NCBI RefSeq assembly: GCF_005518135.1
Contig: NZ_SULI01000001.1
Coordinates: forward strand, 62,001 to 126,000
Length of the DNA: 64,000 nt
Source of the DNA: Shimia litoralis
GTDB taxonomy: Bacteria; Pseudomonadota; Alphaproteobacteria; Rhodobacterales; Rhodobacteraceae
Direction: 5' to 3'
In this document: positions 8,296-16,862 of the stretch, piece by piece
How the letters are laid out: each line of letters begins with the position of its first letter
Position numbering within the stretch: the stretch's first letter is position 1
Made by a program: the position numbers and the translations under genes
Notes under the pieces: generated by a model
Seen by the model: the letters and a program-made list of their open reading frames with translations, nothing else
Databases searched by the model: none
Told to the model about the DNA's origin: nothing

Positions 8296-10751
8296 GACAT
8301 CCTTTCAGTGGTCGGAGACAGGTGCCGCAAACGCAAAGCGTTCGACAATACAAACACAGAGGACAACGCCATAGCACCGGCCCCCAGCATGGGGGACAAT
8401 TGCCATCCCAGCAGTGGGTAAAACACTCCGGCAGCCACGGGAATAAGCGCGGCATTATAGGCAAACGCCCAGAACAGGTTTTGCCGTATGTTGCGGAGCG
8501 TGTGGCGGGACACGTCCAGCGCATTCAAGACACCGTCAAGATTATCAGACATTAACACAACGTCGGCGCTTTCGATGGCGATATCTGTGCCGGTGCCAAT
8601 GGCAATGCCGACATCCGCAGTTGCCAAGGCTGGGGCATCGTTGATGCCATCCCCCACAAAGGCGACATCACCATATGTATTGCGCAACGTGCGGACCGCC
8701 TCGGCTTTGCCTTCGGGCAAGACATTGGCCTGAACATGATCAATGCCAAGCTCTTGCGCGATTGCGTGCGCCGCACCAGCAGCGTCGCCAGTGATCATGG
8801 CCACCTTGATACCCATCTCATGCAGGTGATTTACGGTTTGCCGCGCGGAATTTCTGGGGCGATCGGCAACAGCAAAAATTGCTGTGACTTGCGAGTCAAT
8901 CGCCACATAGAACGGGGTTTGCCCTTTGGCTTCTATGGTGTCGGCAGGCTGAGCCAATGCATCGACCGCGATGGCCTCGCGTTCCATGAACCGACGTGCT
9001 CCGATCCTGACTGTTTGGCCGTTGACCGTGGCTTCGATGCCAAACCCCGCATGTGCGACAAAGTCAGAGACATCGGGCCGAGGGGCATTTCGTTCTTGTG
9101 CGGCGCGTTCAATGGCGCGGCCGATAGGGTGTTCTGACTGGGTTTCCACCGCAGCCGCCAAGCCAAGAATATCGATCTCGTCAAAGTCCGGCAAGACGTG
9201 GATTTCCGTCAGCTCCGGCCGGCCTTCGGTCAGGGTTCCGGTTTTGTCAAAGGCGACAACGCGGGCATCACTTAACCGTTGAAGCGCATCGCCTTTTCGG
9301 AACAAGACGCCCATTTCCGCCGCGCGTCCGGTTCCCACCATAATTGACGTTGGCGTCGCAAGCCCCATCGCACAAGGGCAGGCGATGATAAGCACCGAGA
9401 CAGCCGCGACAAGGGCATGAGATGCTTTGGGGTCTGGGCCAAAAACAAACCAGCCTACAAACGCCAGCGCAGCAATTGCCATGACCACGGGCACAAAGAT
9501 CAACACAACCCGATCGGCCAGCGCCTGCACCGGAAGTTTGGCACCCTGTGCCTGTTCGACCATGGCGATAATGCGTGCCAACATGGTATCTCGACCAATT
9601 TTTGTGGCACAATAGGTCAGTGCCCCATCGCCATTCACCGTGCCGCCAAACACGTCAGATCCGATGCTTTTGAGCACGGGCATGGGTTCACCCGTGATCA
9701 TGCTCTCGTCAATATAGGACTGTCCGCTTTCCACGCGGCCATCCACTGCCAATCGCTCACCTGGGCGCAGGCTGAGCACGTCGCCCAAGATGACGTGTTC
9801 GACGGGAATATCCCGAGGTTGACCGTCACGTATGACCCGCGCGGTGGCGGGCTGAAGTCCAACCAGTTTACGGATGGCGGCACCTGTGCGGCCTTTTGCG
9901 CGCGCCTCAAGCCAGCGGCCCAAAAGAATAAGCGTTACAATCACTGCGGCGGCTTCGAAGTATACATTCCGCGCCCCAGCGGGCAGCGCATCGGGTGCAA
10001 ACAACGAGGTCGTCGAATATCCCCACGCTGCCAGAGACCCCAATGCAACAAGACTGTTCATGTCGGGGGTACGGCGCATCAGAAGTGGAATGCCTTTGAT
10101 CCAAAAGACACGGCCGGGGCCTAGTAACAGCAAGGTGGTCAATACAAATTGCACCGTCCAACTGGTGTCCAGACCAATCGTGCGGGCCACCCAGTGATGA
10201 AAAGCAGGGAAAATATGCCCCCCCATTTCAAGCACAAACACAGGGACGGCCATCACCAACGCAAGTAGGAACGTGTTGCGCGCTTGGTGGATTTTGGCGG
10301 ATTCCTGTTGGGTCGGGTCAATGCGTTGAGTGTCTCGTATGGTCGATGCATATCCTGTTTGGGTTGCGACTTGGGCCAGATCAGTGGCCGCGATGGCGCC
10401 ACGCAAAATCTGAATTTGTGCTGTTTCATTGGCAAGGTTCACATGTGCCGACAATACCGCCGATTGCGCCAAAAGGGCTTGCTCGACGCGTGCCGCGCAA
10501 GACGCACAGCTCATATCGGCAATGTCGAGGGTCACGGTGTCTTCGAGCGCGGGATATCCTGCCCCCTTGAGCGTGTCACGAATATCCCTCGCATGGGCAT
10601 CGGTCAGGACAACCTGTCCGGTTTTGGTCGCAAGATTTACACTTGCAAAGCTTTGACCGGGCATCGCCAAAAGTGCACGTTCAGCACGCCCCGCACATCC
10701 TGCACAGGACATGCCATCAATCTCAAAACGCAGGGGGGCGATATCTGACAT
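8292..10751 (-). CDS. copA: Copper-exporting P1B-type ATPase
   Basis: 819-residue inner-membrane Cu(I) efflux pump. Two N-terminal heavy-metal-associated domains carry GMSCAGC (Cys16, Cys19) and DMSCASC (Cys82, Cys85). Further on are the transmembrane CPC motif in [13 protein letters not shown] (458-460), the phosphorylation motif DKTGTLTEG (Asp502), the SEHPIG His-Pro motif and GDGINDAPA near residue 700. ATG 10751 is chosen because it puts the first metal-binding domain at the N-terminus as in homologues; the frame is open further upstream through the CueR promoter. It forms one operon with cueR. Confidence 0.95.
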   Translation of the reverse strand: MSDIAPLRFEIDGMSCAGCAGRAERALLAMPGQSFASVNLATKTGQVVLTDAHARDIRDTLKGAGYPALEDTVTLDIADMSCASCAARVEQALLAQSAVLSAHVNLANETAQIQILRGAIAATDLAQVATQTGYASTIRDTQRIDPTQQESAKIHQARNTFLLALVMAVPVFVLEMGGHIFPAFHHWVARTIGLDTSWTVQFVLTTLLLLGPGRVFWIKGIPLLMRRTPDMNSLVALGSLAAWGYSTTSLFAPDALPAGARNVYFEAAAVIVTLILLGRWLEARAKGRTGAAIRKLVGLQPATARVIRDGQPRDIPVEHVILGDVLSLRPGERLAVDGRVESGQSYIDESMITGEPMPVLKSIGSDVFGGTVNGDGALTYCATKIGRDTMLARIIAMVEQAQGAKLPVQALADRVVLIFVPVVMAIAALAFVGWFVFGPDPKASHALVAAVSVLIIACPCAMGLATPTSIMVGTGRAAEMGVLFRKGDALQRLSDARVVAFDKTGTLTEGRPELTEIHVLPDFDEIDILGLAAAVETQSEHPIGRAIERAAQERNAPRPDVSDFVAHAGFGIEATVNGQTVRIGARRFMEREAIAVDALAQPADTIEAKGQTPFYVAIDSQVTAIFAVADRPRNSARQTVNHLHEMGIKVAMITGDAAGAAHAIAQELGIDHVQANVLPEGKAEAVRTLRNTYGDVAFVGDGINDAPALATADVGIAIGTGTDIAIESADVVLMSDNLDGVLNALDVSRHTLRNIRQNLFWAFAYNAALIPVAAGVFYPLLGWQLSPMLGAGAMALSSVFVLSNALRLRHLSPTTERMS

Positions 10752-10780
10752 TTGATCCTCGTTTATGTGTGTCGACTCAC

Positions 10781-10811
10781 AAGATAACCCTTCCTGTAAT
10801 GGGAAGGTCAA
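10781..10811 (-). promoter_or_regulatory. CueR-type copA promoter and operator
   Basis: On the minus strand the -35 TTGACC (10811-10806) and -10 TATCTT (10786-10781) are separated by exactly 19 bp. The spacer holds the dyad CCTTCC-N7-GGAAGG (10789-10807). Dyad and long spacer are the diagnostic arrangement of MerR/CueR-activated promoters. The copA ATG lies 30 bp downstream of the -10. Confidence 0.9.
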
Positions 10812-10821
10812 TAGGCTGCAA

Positions 10822-10842
10822 TCCTTCCTTCGACTGGAAGGT
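10822..10842. promoter_or_regulatory. Second CueR-like dyad upstream of the copA promoter
   Basis: CCTTCC (10823-10828), 7-bp spacer, GGAAGG (10836-10841): the same dyad as the copA operator, centred 34 bp further upstream. No good -35/-10 pair flanks it on either strand. It may be an accessory site, or a decayed promoter for the divergent outer-membrane gene. Confidence 0.6.
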
Positions 10843-11033
10843 GCTCGGAAAGTTTCGCGACCTGATGCCCTAATTAGATCGCTGATTGTTACCTGCACGC
10901 CGCGCGCGCGAGGATTATTTGGGCAAGCCATGTTTTCCCTATGGTCAACGTGGCTTTGGTGGTATTGGAACGCCAATCATTGTATTTTCGGCTGTGGCTC
11001 TATGTCTGGCTAATTGAATTACGGGACAGATTG

Positions 11034-12683
11034 ATGAATTTGATTGAGAAACGCTTTGGAACTTTGGACTTCACGCCCCTGCGCACTGCAACTGCGGCGG
11101 TGGCAGCCATGGCATTTTCTGGGGCCGCAATTGCACAGGAAACCTCGCAAACCGTGGCATCACCGCTTGAAAAACATGCGGATCGCCAGTTCAATTTTGA
11201 AACGGCCAACCAGCTTCAGCGCGGCGGTGTCAAACTGTGGATCGGAAGCCACCAAACTGTCCCCGGTCAACAAAGCACAGGAACCGCAGAGCAATACTAT
11301 TGGGGCGGCGGCGAATGGGGCGTAAGCGACCGCGTCCAGCTTGGGTTTGCCTATAATGTCTTCAATGATCCGGTGACCAAGCCGGTCTTGGGCGCCAGCG
11401 CAAGATTGCGTATGGAAACCACAAGCTTTCACGGAAAATATAAACTGATTGATAATGCCCAATGGGGTGTTGCGGCTCAGGCGTCGGTTGAACAGCTTTT
11501 GTTCCGGTTCCAACCATATGGCGGGGCTGTGGATGACACGCACACCATTGGATCATTGCATCTACCAATTACGTACAAAGCGTCCGACGCTCTGCAATTG
11601 CATGTGACACCTGGTGTGTCGGTGTTACCAAGTACGATCAACGGTAATGCCTTTTTCGGAACCGTGGCAAGTGTCGGTGCCGGCTTTAGCTGGAAACCCA
11701 GCCTGCGTTGGTTGACTTATGGGTCGGTGAATATGCCTGTGTCTGGTGGAAATACGATTTCCAACACATTGGCGATCGAAAAAACACCAATCTGGACAGT
11801 GGGCGCGCGGTATAACGTGACGCCTTTGGCGGCCTTGGATTTGTTCGCAACAAATGGCGGGGGCGTAAGTCCTGCAACAGGCATCCTGAGCACCGTACCA
11901 GACGGCGATACAGTGATGATCGGGGGTATGATTACCTATACACCGGGTCGCCGCGCTGGATACCGCCCGAACTATCGCGGCACGTCGGCTGAGCCATTGA
12001 ATACGCGCCAGAAAAACTTGCAATTGGATGGCTTCACGCTGGCCTCTGCTGATACGCTTGGCCCAGGACGGTTTGCGTTCCTCGCCAGTGCCGGCTCCGG
12101 GGATAGCTATGCGGGCTCTCTAAAGTTTAGCCCCGATTACGATCTTGAAATCGAAGTCGCCTATGAACAGCATTCGATTGATGGCAGCGTGGGCGCACCG
12201 TCGATCCCGAGCAACGATCCAAATTATTCCATCGGCGGCAAAATGCGCTTCTTGGATCAAAACAATGGAAGCCCATTCTCACTGGCCGTTCACCTGCTTG
12301 CAGGACGCGACACCAATGCGGCTGGGAACGGAACGTTCTATCTCGGCATGCCAATGACCTATAAAGCCAACAGCCGCATGGCGCTGAACCTGAACCCCAA
12401 AGGCGCAATCTGGGGCAACACAGAGCGGTTCGGTCTTGGGTTCGGTGTGAACTATGCTGTGACACCTGAATTGGATGCGATCGGTGAAATTACACCGGTT
12501 AGCGGTGGTGAAGATGTCGTTTGGGCGGCAGGCTTGCGCTATCACGTACGTGGCAGCGGCCTGAGCGTTGACTTGCATGCAAGCAACGCCATCGGTCGCC
12601 ACGCGCTCAAGTCAATGATCGGCCAAGACGACGTCAAGATCACATTGGGTGCCACGATGGCATTTGACTGGCTTAGACGCTAA
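11034..12683 (+). CDS. Putative outer-membrane beta-barrel protein with internal duplication
   Basis: 549 residues with a Sec-type signal peptide (hydrophobic core TATAAVAAMAFSGAAIA, cleavage likely after AIAQ). The rest is rich in alternating strands typical of barrels. Two halves resemble each other: LPITYKASDALQLHVTPG near residue 178 and MPMTYKANSRMALNLNPKG near residue 439, each followed by a segment with PVSGG. This suggests a duplicated barrel or two stacked domains, offset about 260 residues. ATG 11034 gives the signal peptide; an upstream in-frame ATG (10941) would mask it. Not recognised as a named family. Its divergent position next to copA and a spare CueR-like dyad hint at a metal link, but that is conjecture. 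Confidence 0.6.
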   Translation: MNLIEKRFGTLDFTPLRTATAAVAAMAFSGAAIAQETSQTVASPLEKHADRQFNFETANQLQRGGVKLWIGSHQTVPGQQSTGTAEQYYWGGGEWGVSDRVQLGFAYNVFNDPVTKPVLGASARLRMETTSFHGKYKLIDNAQWGVAAQASVEQLLFRFQPYGGAVDDTHTIGSLHLPITYKASDALQLHVTPGVSVLPSTINGNAFFGTVASVGAGFSWKPSLRWLTYGSVNMPVSGGNTISNTLAIEKTPIWTVGARYNVTPLAALDLFATNGGGVSPATGILSTVPDGDTVMIGGMITYTPGRRAGYRPNYRGTSAEPLNTRQKNLQLDGFTLASADTLGPGRFAFLASAGSGDSYAGSLKFSPDYDLEIEVAYEQHSIDGSVGAPSIPSNDPNYSIGGKMRFLDQNNGSPFSLAVHLLAGRDTNAAGNGTFYLGMPMTYKANSRMALNLNPKGAIWGNTERFGLGFGVNYAVTPELDAIGEITPVSGGEDVVWAAGLRYHVRGSGLSVDLHASNAIGRHALKSMIGQDDVKITLGATMAFDWLRR

Positions 12684-12720
12684 GGGCCGCATCGGGGATC
12701 TGACATTCTCATCTGAGATT

Positions 12721-12756
12721 TCGGGCGCGTCATGGTGAATGGCGCGCCCGATTTGT
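12721..12756 (+). terminator. Terminator between the barrel gene and the araC-type gene
   Basis: TCGGGCGCG (12721-12729) pairs exactly with CGCGCCCGA (12743-12751) and is followed by TTTGTG. It sits between convergent genes and may work in both directions. Confidence 0.7.
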
Positions 12757-12785
12757 GTTGGGCTCGTCCGCGCAAGTTCGGCGGT

Positions 12786-13790
12786 CTAGGCCGTTTGCCG
12801 GGATTGGGTCGCGCGCGCTTGTGCAGGTGTCATTCCGGTCCAGCTTTGAAATGCGCGATAGAACGAATTTGGGTCTTGGTATGCCAGCAAGTAAGAGATT
12901 TCCTCGATGCTCATCGTGTTCTGATGCAGGTAGTACAGCGAAAGCTCGCGGCGCAAAGAATCCAAAACATTTTGAAAGCTGGTGGCTTCGTTCCTGAGGT
13001 GTCTCTGTAGGCTGCGTTTGGACATGTTCAGACGCTGGCACACTGCATCAACTGATGCCTGACCGGCTGGCAACATCTCGATCAGGCTGTGGCGTACCCT
13101 TGTTTCCAGTGCTGCATCCTTGTGCTGTTGTACCAATTGGCGGTTCAAGTCTTGTTCAAGCCCTTCGAGTACAGCAGCGTTTTCAGAAATAAGCGGTCGC
13201 GTCGCGTCTTCTATTGAAAGGTGCAAGGCGGTCGTGGCGCTGTGGGTTGGGGTGACGCCGAAAAACTCGATCAAATCTTTGTTGAGGGATGCTCCCATGG
13301 GGACATCAATGGCGGTCGGAATGATTGGATGCGCCGTAAACAGCCGTGAGCATTCCAAAAAATACACCAGCTCAAACAGGCCCATGCCGACGGGCATCTC
13401 CATCTGAGGCACCGAAGACCCAAAGGAAAGCGAGACCGATGTCTCTTGGCGCTCTACTGAAATGGCGCAAGGCGCAATGAGGGGTTTGAAGACTGCCAGC
13501 CGTGCCATGCCAATTTCAATGTTTGGGCTGCACGAAAAGGCAAGAATTGCCGGTACAAAAGGCCCGTGCGCAAAAGTTTTCCCAAGAAACAGCGGCAGGT
13601 CATCGCGTCCGCATTCCGCTTGCACGGCATCAAACAGAGCAAAATAGGTGGCCGCTGAGCACCCTTTTCCTTCGTGGGTCAGGTAATCAGACGCAAGCCC
13701 GAGTCTGCGCAACACACGCGCCGATGAGATATCCAGGATGGAGCAGAGCTGCACCACGGATTGACCGATCAAGTAGTGGTTTTTTTGCAT
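12786..13790 (-). CDS. AraC-family transcriptional regulator (OruR/ArgR-like type)
   Basis: 334 residues from the chosen ATG. An N-terminal Arabinose_bd-type sensor domain (residues 1-190) is followed by a C-terminal double helix-turn-helix: LNMSKRSLQRHLRNEATSF is the first and SIEEISYLLAYQDPNSFYRA the second. The frame continues upstream to TTG 13901 with an in-frame ATG at 13871; none of the candidates has a good ribosome-binding site, so the start is uncertain. It is divergent from the iorAB-like pair and is the natural regulator of that pair. Confidence 0.82.
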   Translation of the reverse strand: MQKNHYLIGQSVVQLCSILDISSARVLRRLGLASDYLTHEGKGCSAATYFALFDAVQAECGRDDLPLFLGKTFAHGPFVPAILAFSCSPNIEIGMARLAVFKPLIAPCAISVERQETSVSLSFGSSVPQMEMPVGMGLFELVYFLECSRLFTAHPIIPTAIDVPMGASLNKDLIEFFGVTPTHSATTALHLSIEDATRPLISENAAVLEGLEQDLNRQLVQQHKDAALETRVRHSLIEMLPAGQASVDAVCQRLNMSKRSLQRHLRNEATSFQNVLDSLRRELSLYYLHQNTMSIEEISYLLAYQDPNSFYRAFQSWTGMTPAQARATQSRQTA

Positions 13791-13957
13791 TGTGTCTGTG
13801 CCTTGTTGGGCCGTGTCCGCAGGTTTCCGGGTGCAGTCCGGTGTTTCAAGCCAAAAATCGCAGGTTGGCATGATATGAATGTGATTTGGCGCGATCTGCA
13901 AGTTGAATATTTTTGAAAAATGCTAATCTCTCTATAAGTGCTGCGCAACAGAGGGGA

Positions 13958-14422
13958 ATGCATGTGCGTTTAACGGTAGATGGAAAAACTCATGACGTCG
14001 ACGTCGAAGAGGACATGCCCTTGCTGTGGGTCTTGCGGGACGAAATTGGTATCAAAGGCGTAAAGTACGGCTGTGGTATCGCGGCGTGTGGCGCATGTAC
14101 TGTGCATATTAATGGCGAAGCCGTGCGATCCTGCCAGACATCAATCTCTGATGTGGATGGGCCAGTGACGACCATTCAGGGCTTGGGAACACCCGATATC
14201 TTGCATGTGGTGCAAGAGGCTTGGATCGAAAAACAGGTGGCCCAATGTGGATACTGCCAATCGGGGCAAATCATGCAAGCTGTGGCCTTCCTTATGGAAA
14301 CGCCTGACCCGACAGACGCGGAAATCGACGAGGCCATGTCTGGAAATTTGTGCCGTTGCGGCACCTATCCCCGTATTCGCGAAGCTGTAAAGCTGGCTGT
14401 TTTGAAAATGCCGGAGGCCTGA
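13958..14422 (+). CDS. Molybdenum hydroxylase small [2Fe-2S] subunit (IorA-like)
   Basis: 154 residues with two [2Fe-2S] domains. The plant-type cluster uses Cys39, Cys44, Cys47 and Cys59; the all-helical second cluster uses Cys97, Cys100, Cys132 and Cys134 (CGYC and LCRC). This is the electron-transfer subunit of the two-subunit xanthine-oxidase-type enzymes exemplified by isoquinoline 1-oxidoreductase and membrane-bound aldehyde dehydrogenases, which pass electrons to a cytochrome or quinone rather than NAD. GAGGGG at 13951-13956 is too near ATG 13958, so GTG 13964 may be the true start (2 residues shorter). The large subunit follows after 3 bp. Confidence 0.88.
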   Translation: MHVRLTVDGKTHDVDVEEDMPLLWVLRDEIGIKGVKYGCGIAACGACTVHINGEAVRSCQTSISDVDGPVTTIQGLGTPDILHVVQEAWIEKQVAQCGYCQSGQIMQAVAFLMETPDPTDAEIDEAMSGNLCRCGTYPRIREAVKLAVLKMPEA

Positions 14423-14425
14423 ACA

Positions 14426-16666
14426 ATGAGCAAAATTGGTACAATCGCCCGCCGGACATTTTTGATAGGCTCGGCAGCCGTGGTCGGCGGTGTTGCGTTT
14501 GGGTATTACGCCTATAAGACGCCTGCGGACAATCCATTGTTGGACGATCTCAAAGAGGGCCAAGCAGCCCTGACGCCCTATGTGCGCATTGATGCCTCCG
14601 GCATCACTTTGATTACGCCACGTGCAGACAAAGGGCAGGGGGCCTATTCGGTTCAGGCGGCGCTGATTGCCGAAGAGCTGGACGTGGAGCTTGATCAGAT
14701 CAAGGCAGATCCCGGCCCGCCAAGCAAAGCCTATTACAACACGGCCCTCGCAGAAGAATCCGTACCCTTTGCGCCAACCGATCAGGGGTTTGCCGCCGAA
14801 ACTTCGCGCGGTGTCGTTGATGCGATCATGAAATTCTTGGGCATGCAGGTCACGGGGGGATCCACGACTGTGCCTGACGGATTCGAGAAGCTGCGCTATG
14901 CAGGCGCCGTCGCTCGTGAAACGCTCAAGGCGGCCGCTTCTGAGCAAACCGGCATTAATGCGGCGTCTTTGAAGACGGCCAAGGGGATGGTGATCCTGCC
15001 CGATGGTCAGGCGCTTAGCTATGAGTCTCTGGCCCCTCTGGCGGCCAAGATTGCGCCCGTGAACGATGTCACATTGCGTGACCCAAGCCAGTGGCGCCTG
15101 ATCGGTAAGCCTATGCAACGCATTGATGTGGTTCCAAAGTCCACCGGAATGCAACGCTATGGCATCGATTTTGAAATCGACGGAATGGTGCATGCAGCGA
15201 TCAAGCTGAACCCGCAAGCGGGTGGGGCGGTGCATGGCTTTGATGCGACCGAAGCGATGAAGATGCGCGGCGTGCACAAAGTGATGGCTGTCACCGGTGG
15301 GATTGGCGTGCTGGCAGATAATACTTGGCGGGCGTTCCAAGCCGCCGAGGCTGTGACCTGTGAATGGGGCGCGGCACCTTTCCCCGCCGAGCAAGCAGAG
15401 CATTGGTCGGCCTTGGAAAACAGCTTTACCGACGCACATTTTGACAACCGCCAACGCGATGACGGTGATACCGATGCGGCGCTAATCGGTGCCGACGTGG
15501 TCTCTGCCGAATACCGTGTGCCCTATTTGGCGCACGCGCCGCTAGAGCCGGTGAATGCGACGGTGCGCGTCACCGACGATCGCGTCGATGTCTGGACAGG
15601 CACCCAAATCCCACGCTTTGTGCAAGCCACGGTCGCGGATATGACGGGTGTTGATGTGAAAAACGTGCACGTGCATGTTCTGATGATGGGGGGCAGTTTC
15701 GGGCATCGTCTGGAGGACGACAATGTGCGGCTTGCGGTCGAAATGGCGATGCAGGTCAAAGGGACGCCTGTCAAACTGACCTATTCTCGGGAAGAAGACA
15801 TGACGCATGACTATCGCCGCCAAATTGCGATGGCGCGCGGCCAAGGTGTTGTGAAAGAGGGTCAAGTGGAGACCTTTGATCTTGGGATTGCAATGCCATC
15901 TATCATTTCCTCGCAAATGGGACGGCAAGGGATATCCGTGCCGGGGCCTGACGCGACGATTGTCCAAGGCGCGTGGGAGCAACCCTTTGCTATTCCAAAC
16001 TATCGGGTGACCGGATATCGGACTCCGGAATTGGCACCGATCAGTTCGTGGCGATCTGTGGGCGCGTCTTCGAATGGGTTCTTTCACGAAAGTTTCCTTG
16101 ATGAATTGATCCACGCCGCCGGAGCTGACCCTTTGGCCGAACGCATACGTCTGTGCTCGGATGATGTGTCGCGCAAGGTGCTCGAAACCGTGGGCGAGAT
16201 GTCAAACTGGAGCAGTGATCTTGGCCCGAATCGTGGGCGTGGGGTTGCGTTTACCACGTCGTTTGGCGCGCCGGTGGCCGAGGTGATTGAGGTCACCAAC
16301 ACCGAAGACGGCATTCGCATCGACAAGGTCTATGTCGCGGCCGAGGTCGGCACGGTTGTGGATCCGGTGAACTTTGACAACCTTGTCAAAGGCGGCGTGG
16401 TCTTTGCATTGGGTCATGCGATGAATTGCGAGATCACGTTTTCAGACGGGGCGGTCGAACAGACAAATTACGATAGCTATGAGGGAATGCGGATGTCGCA
16501 ATGCCCCGAGATTATCGTGCGCGCGCTTGAGAATGGCACCAAAGTGCGTGGTATTGGCGAGCCTCCGGTCCCGCCAGCTGCGCCAGCCTTGGCGAATGCG
16601 ATTTTTGCGGCAACCGGGCAGAGGATTCGGGAAATGCCCTTTGACAAACATATTGATTTTACCTGA
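14426..16666 (+). CDS. Molybdenum hydroxylase large molybdopterin subunit (IorB-like)
   Basis: 746-residue molybdopterin-binding subunit of the isoquinoline 1-oxidoreductase / aldehyde dehydrogenase type. An N-terminal ARRTFLIGSAAVVGGVAFGY segment looks like a Tat signal or anchor, placing the enzyme in the periplasm. MMGGSFGHRLEDD is a cofactor-binding Gly-rich segment, and GIGEPPVPPAAPALANAI contains the conserved catalytic Glu (GEPP) of the xanthine oxidase family. Translation is coupled to the small subunit, and a perfect terminator follows. The substrate is unknown; an aldehyde or N-heteroaromatic compound is expected for the family. Confidence 0.88.
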   Translation: MSKIGTIARRTFLIGSAAVVGGVAFGYYAYKTPADNPLLDDLKEGQAALTPYVRIDASGITLITPRADKGQGAYSVQAALIAEELDVELDQIKADPGPPSKAYYNTALAEESVPFAPTDQGFAAETSRGVVDAIMKFLGMQVTGGSTTVPDGFEKLRYAGAVARETLKAAASEQTGINAASLKTAKGMVILPDGQALSYESLAPLAAKIAPVNDVTLRDPSQWRLIGKPMQRIDVVPKSTGMQRYGIDFEIDGMVHAAIKLNPQAGGAVHGFDATEAMKMRGVHKVMAVTGGIGVLADNTWRAFQAAEAVTCEWGAAPFPAEQAEHWSALENSFTDAHFDNRQRDDGDTDAALIGADVVSAEYRVPYLAHAPLEPVNATVRVTDDRVDVWTGTQIPRFVQATVADMTGVDVKNVHVHVLMMGGSFGHRLEDDNVRLAVEMAMQVKGTPVKLTYSREEDMTHDYRRQIAMARGQGVVKEGQVETFDLGIAMPSIISSQMGRQGISVPGPDATIVQGAWEQPFAIPNYRVTGYRTPELAPISSWRSVGASSNGFFHESFLDELIHAAGADPLAERIRLCSDDVSRKVLETVGEMSNWSSDLGPNRGRGVAFTTSFGAPVAEVIEVTNTEDGIRIDKVYVAAEVGTVVDPVNFDNLVKGGVVFALGHAMNCEITFSDGAVEQTNYDSYEGMRMSQCPEIIVRALENGTKVRGIGEPPVPPAAPALANAIFAATGQRIREMPFDKHIDFT

Positions 16667-16696
16667 TCGTCAAATTTCGTGATCTGAAAGCCATTG

Positions 16697-16730
16697 AATA
16701 AACCCGCCAAATTGGCGGGTTTATTTTTTG
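16697..16730 (+). terminator. Strong rho-independent terminator after the ior-like operon
   Basis: AATAAACCCGCCAA (16697-16710) and TTGGCGGGTTTATT (16712-16725) form a perfect inverted repeat, followed by TTTTG. This separates the operon from the reductive dehalogenase gene. Confidence 0.93.
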
Positions 16731-16752
16731 CGAGATCGCTGCACGTTTCAAA

Positions 16753-16781
16753 TTGGTCAATATATTGCATATTGTATCCAA
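16753..16781. promoter_or_regulatory. Operator-like palindrome upstream of the reductive dehalogenase
   Basis: CAATAT (16758-16763), 5-bp spacer, ATATTG (16769-16774) is a perfect inverted repeat, framed by TTGG (16753-16756) and CCAA (16778-16781). Overlapping it is TTGTATCCAA (16772-16781). The minus strand there reads TTGGATACAATATG, identical to 14 bp upstream of dppA and close to the ATTGGATCCAAT site of VanR-type FCD GntR regulators. It lies 82 bp before the dehalogenase ATG. Confidence 0.55.
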
Positions 16782-16862
16782 AATTCTTGCACAGGTTAAT
16801 TAACTCTGCTTTGGTGCCAAAAGGAAATTTGCCTGCGTGGGCGGAGCTGTTGAGGGGCGAGC

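Noticed and set aside
14141-15454. 437-residue minus-strand open frame antisense to the ior-like genes
   Set aside because: Lies wholly opposite two well-supported genes, composition is His/Arg/Cys-rich and unlike a real protein; a codon-bias shadow.
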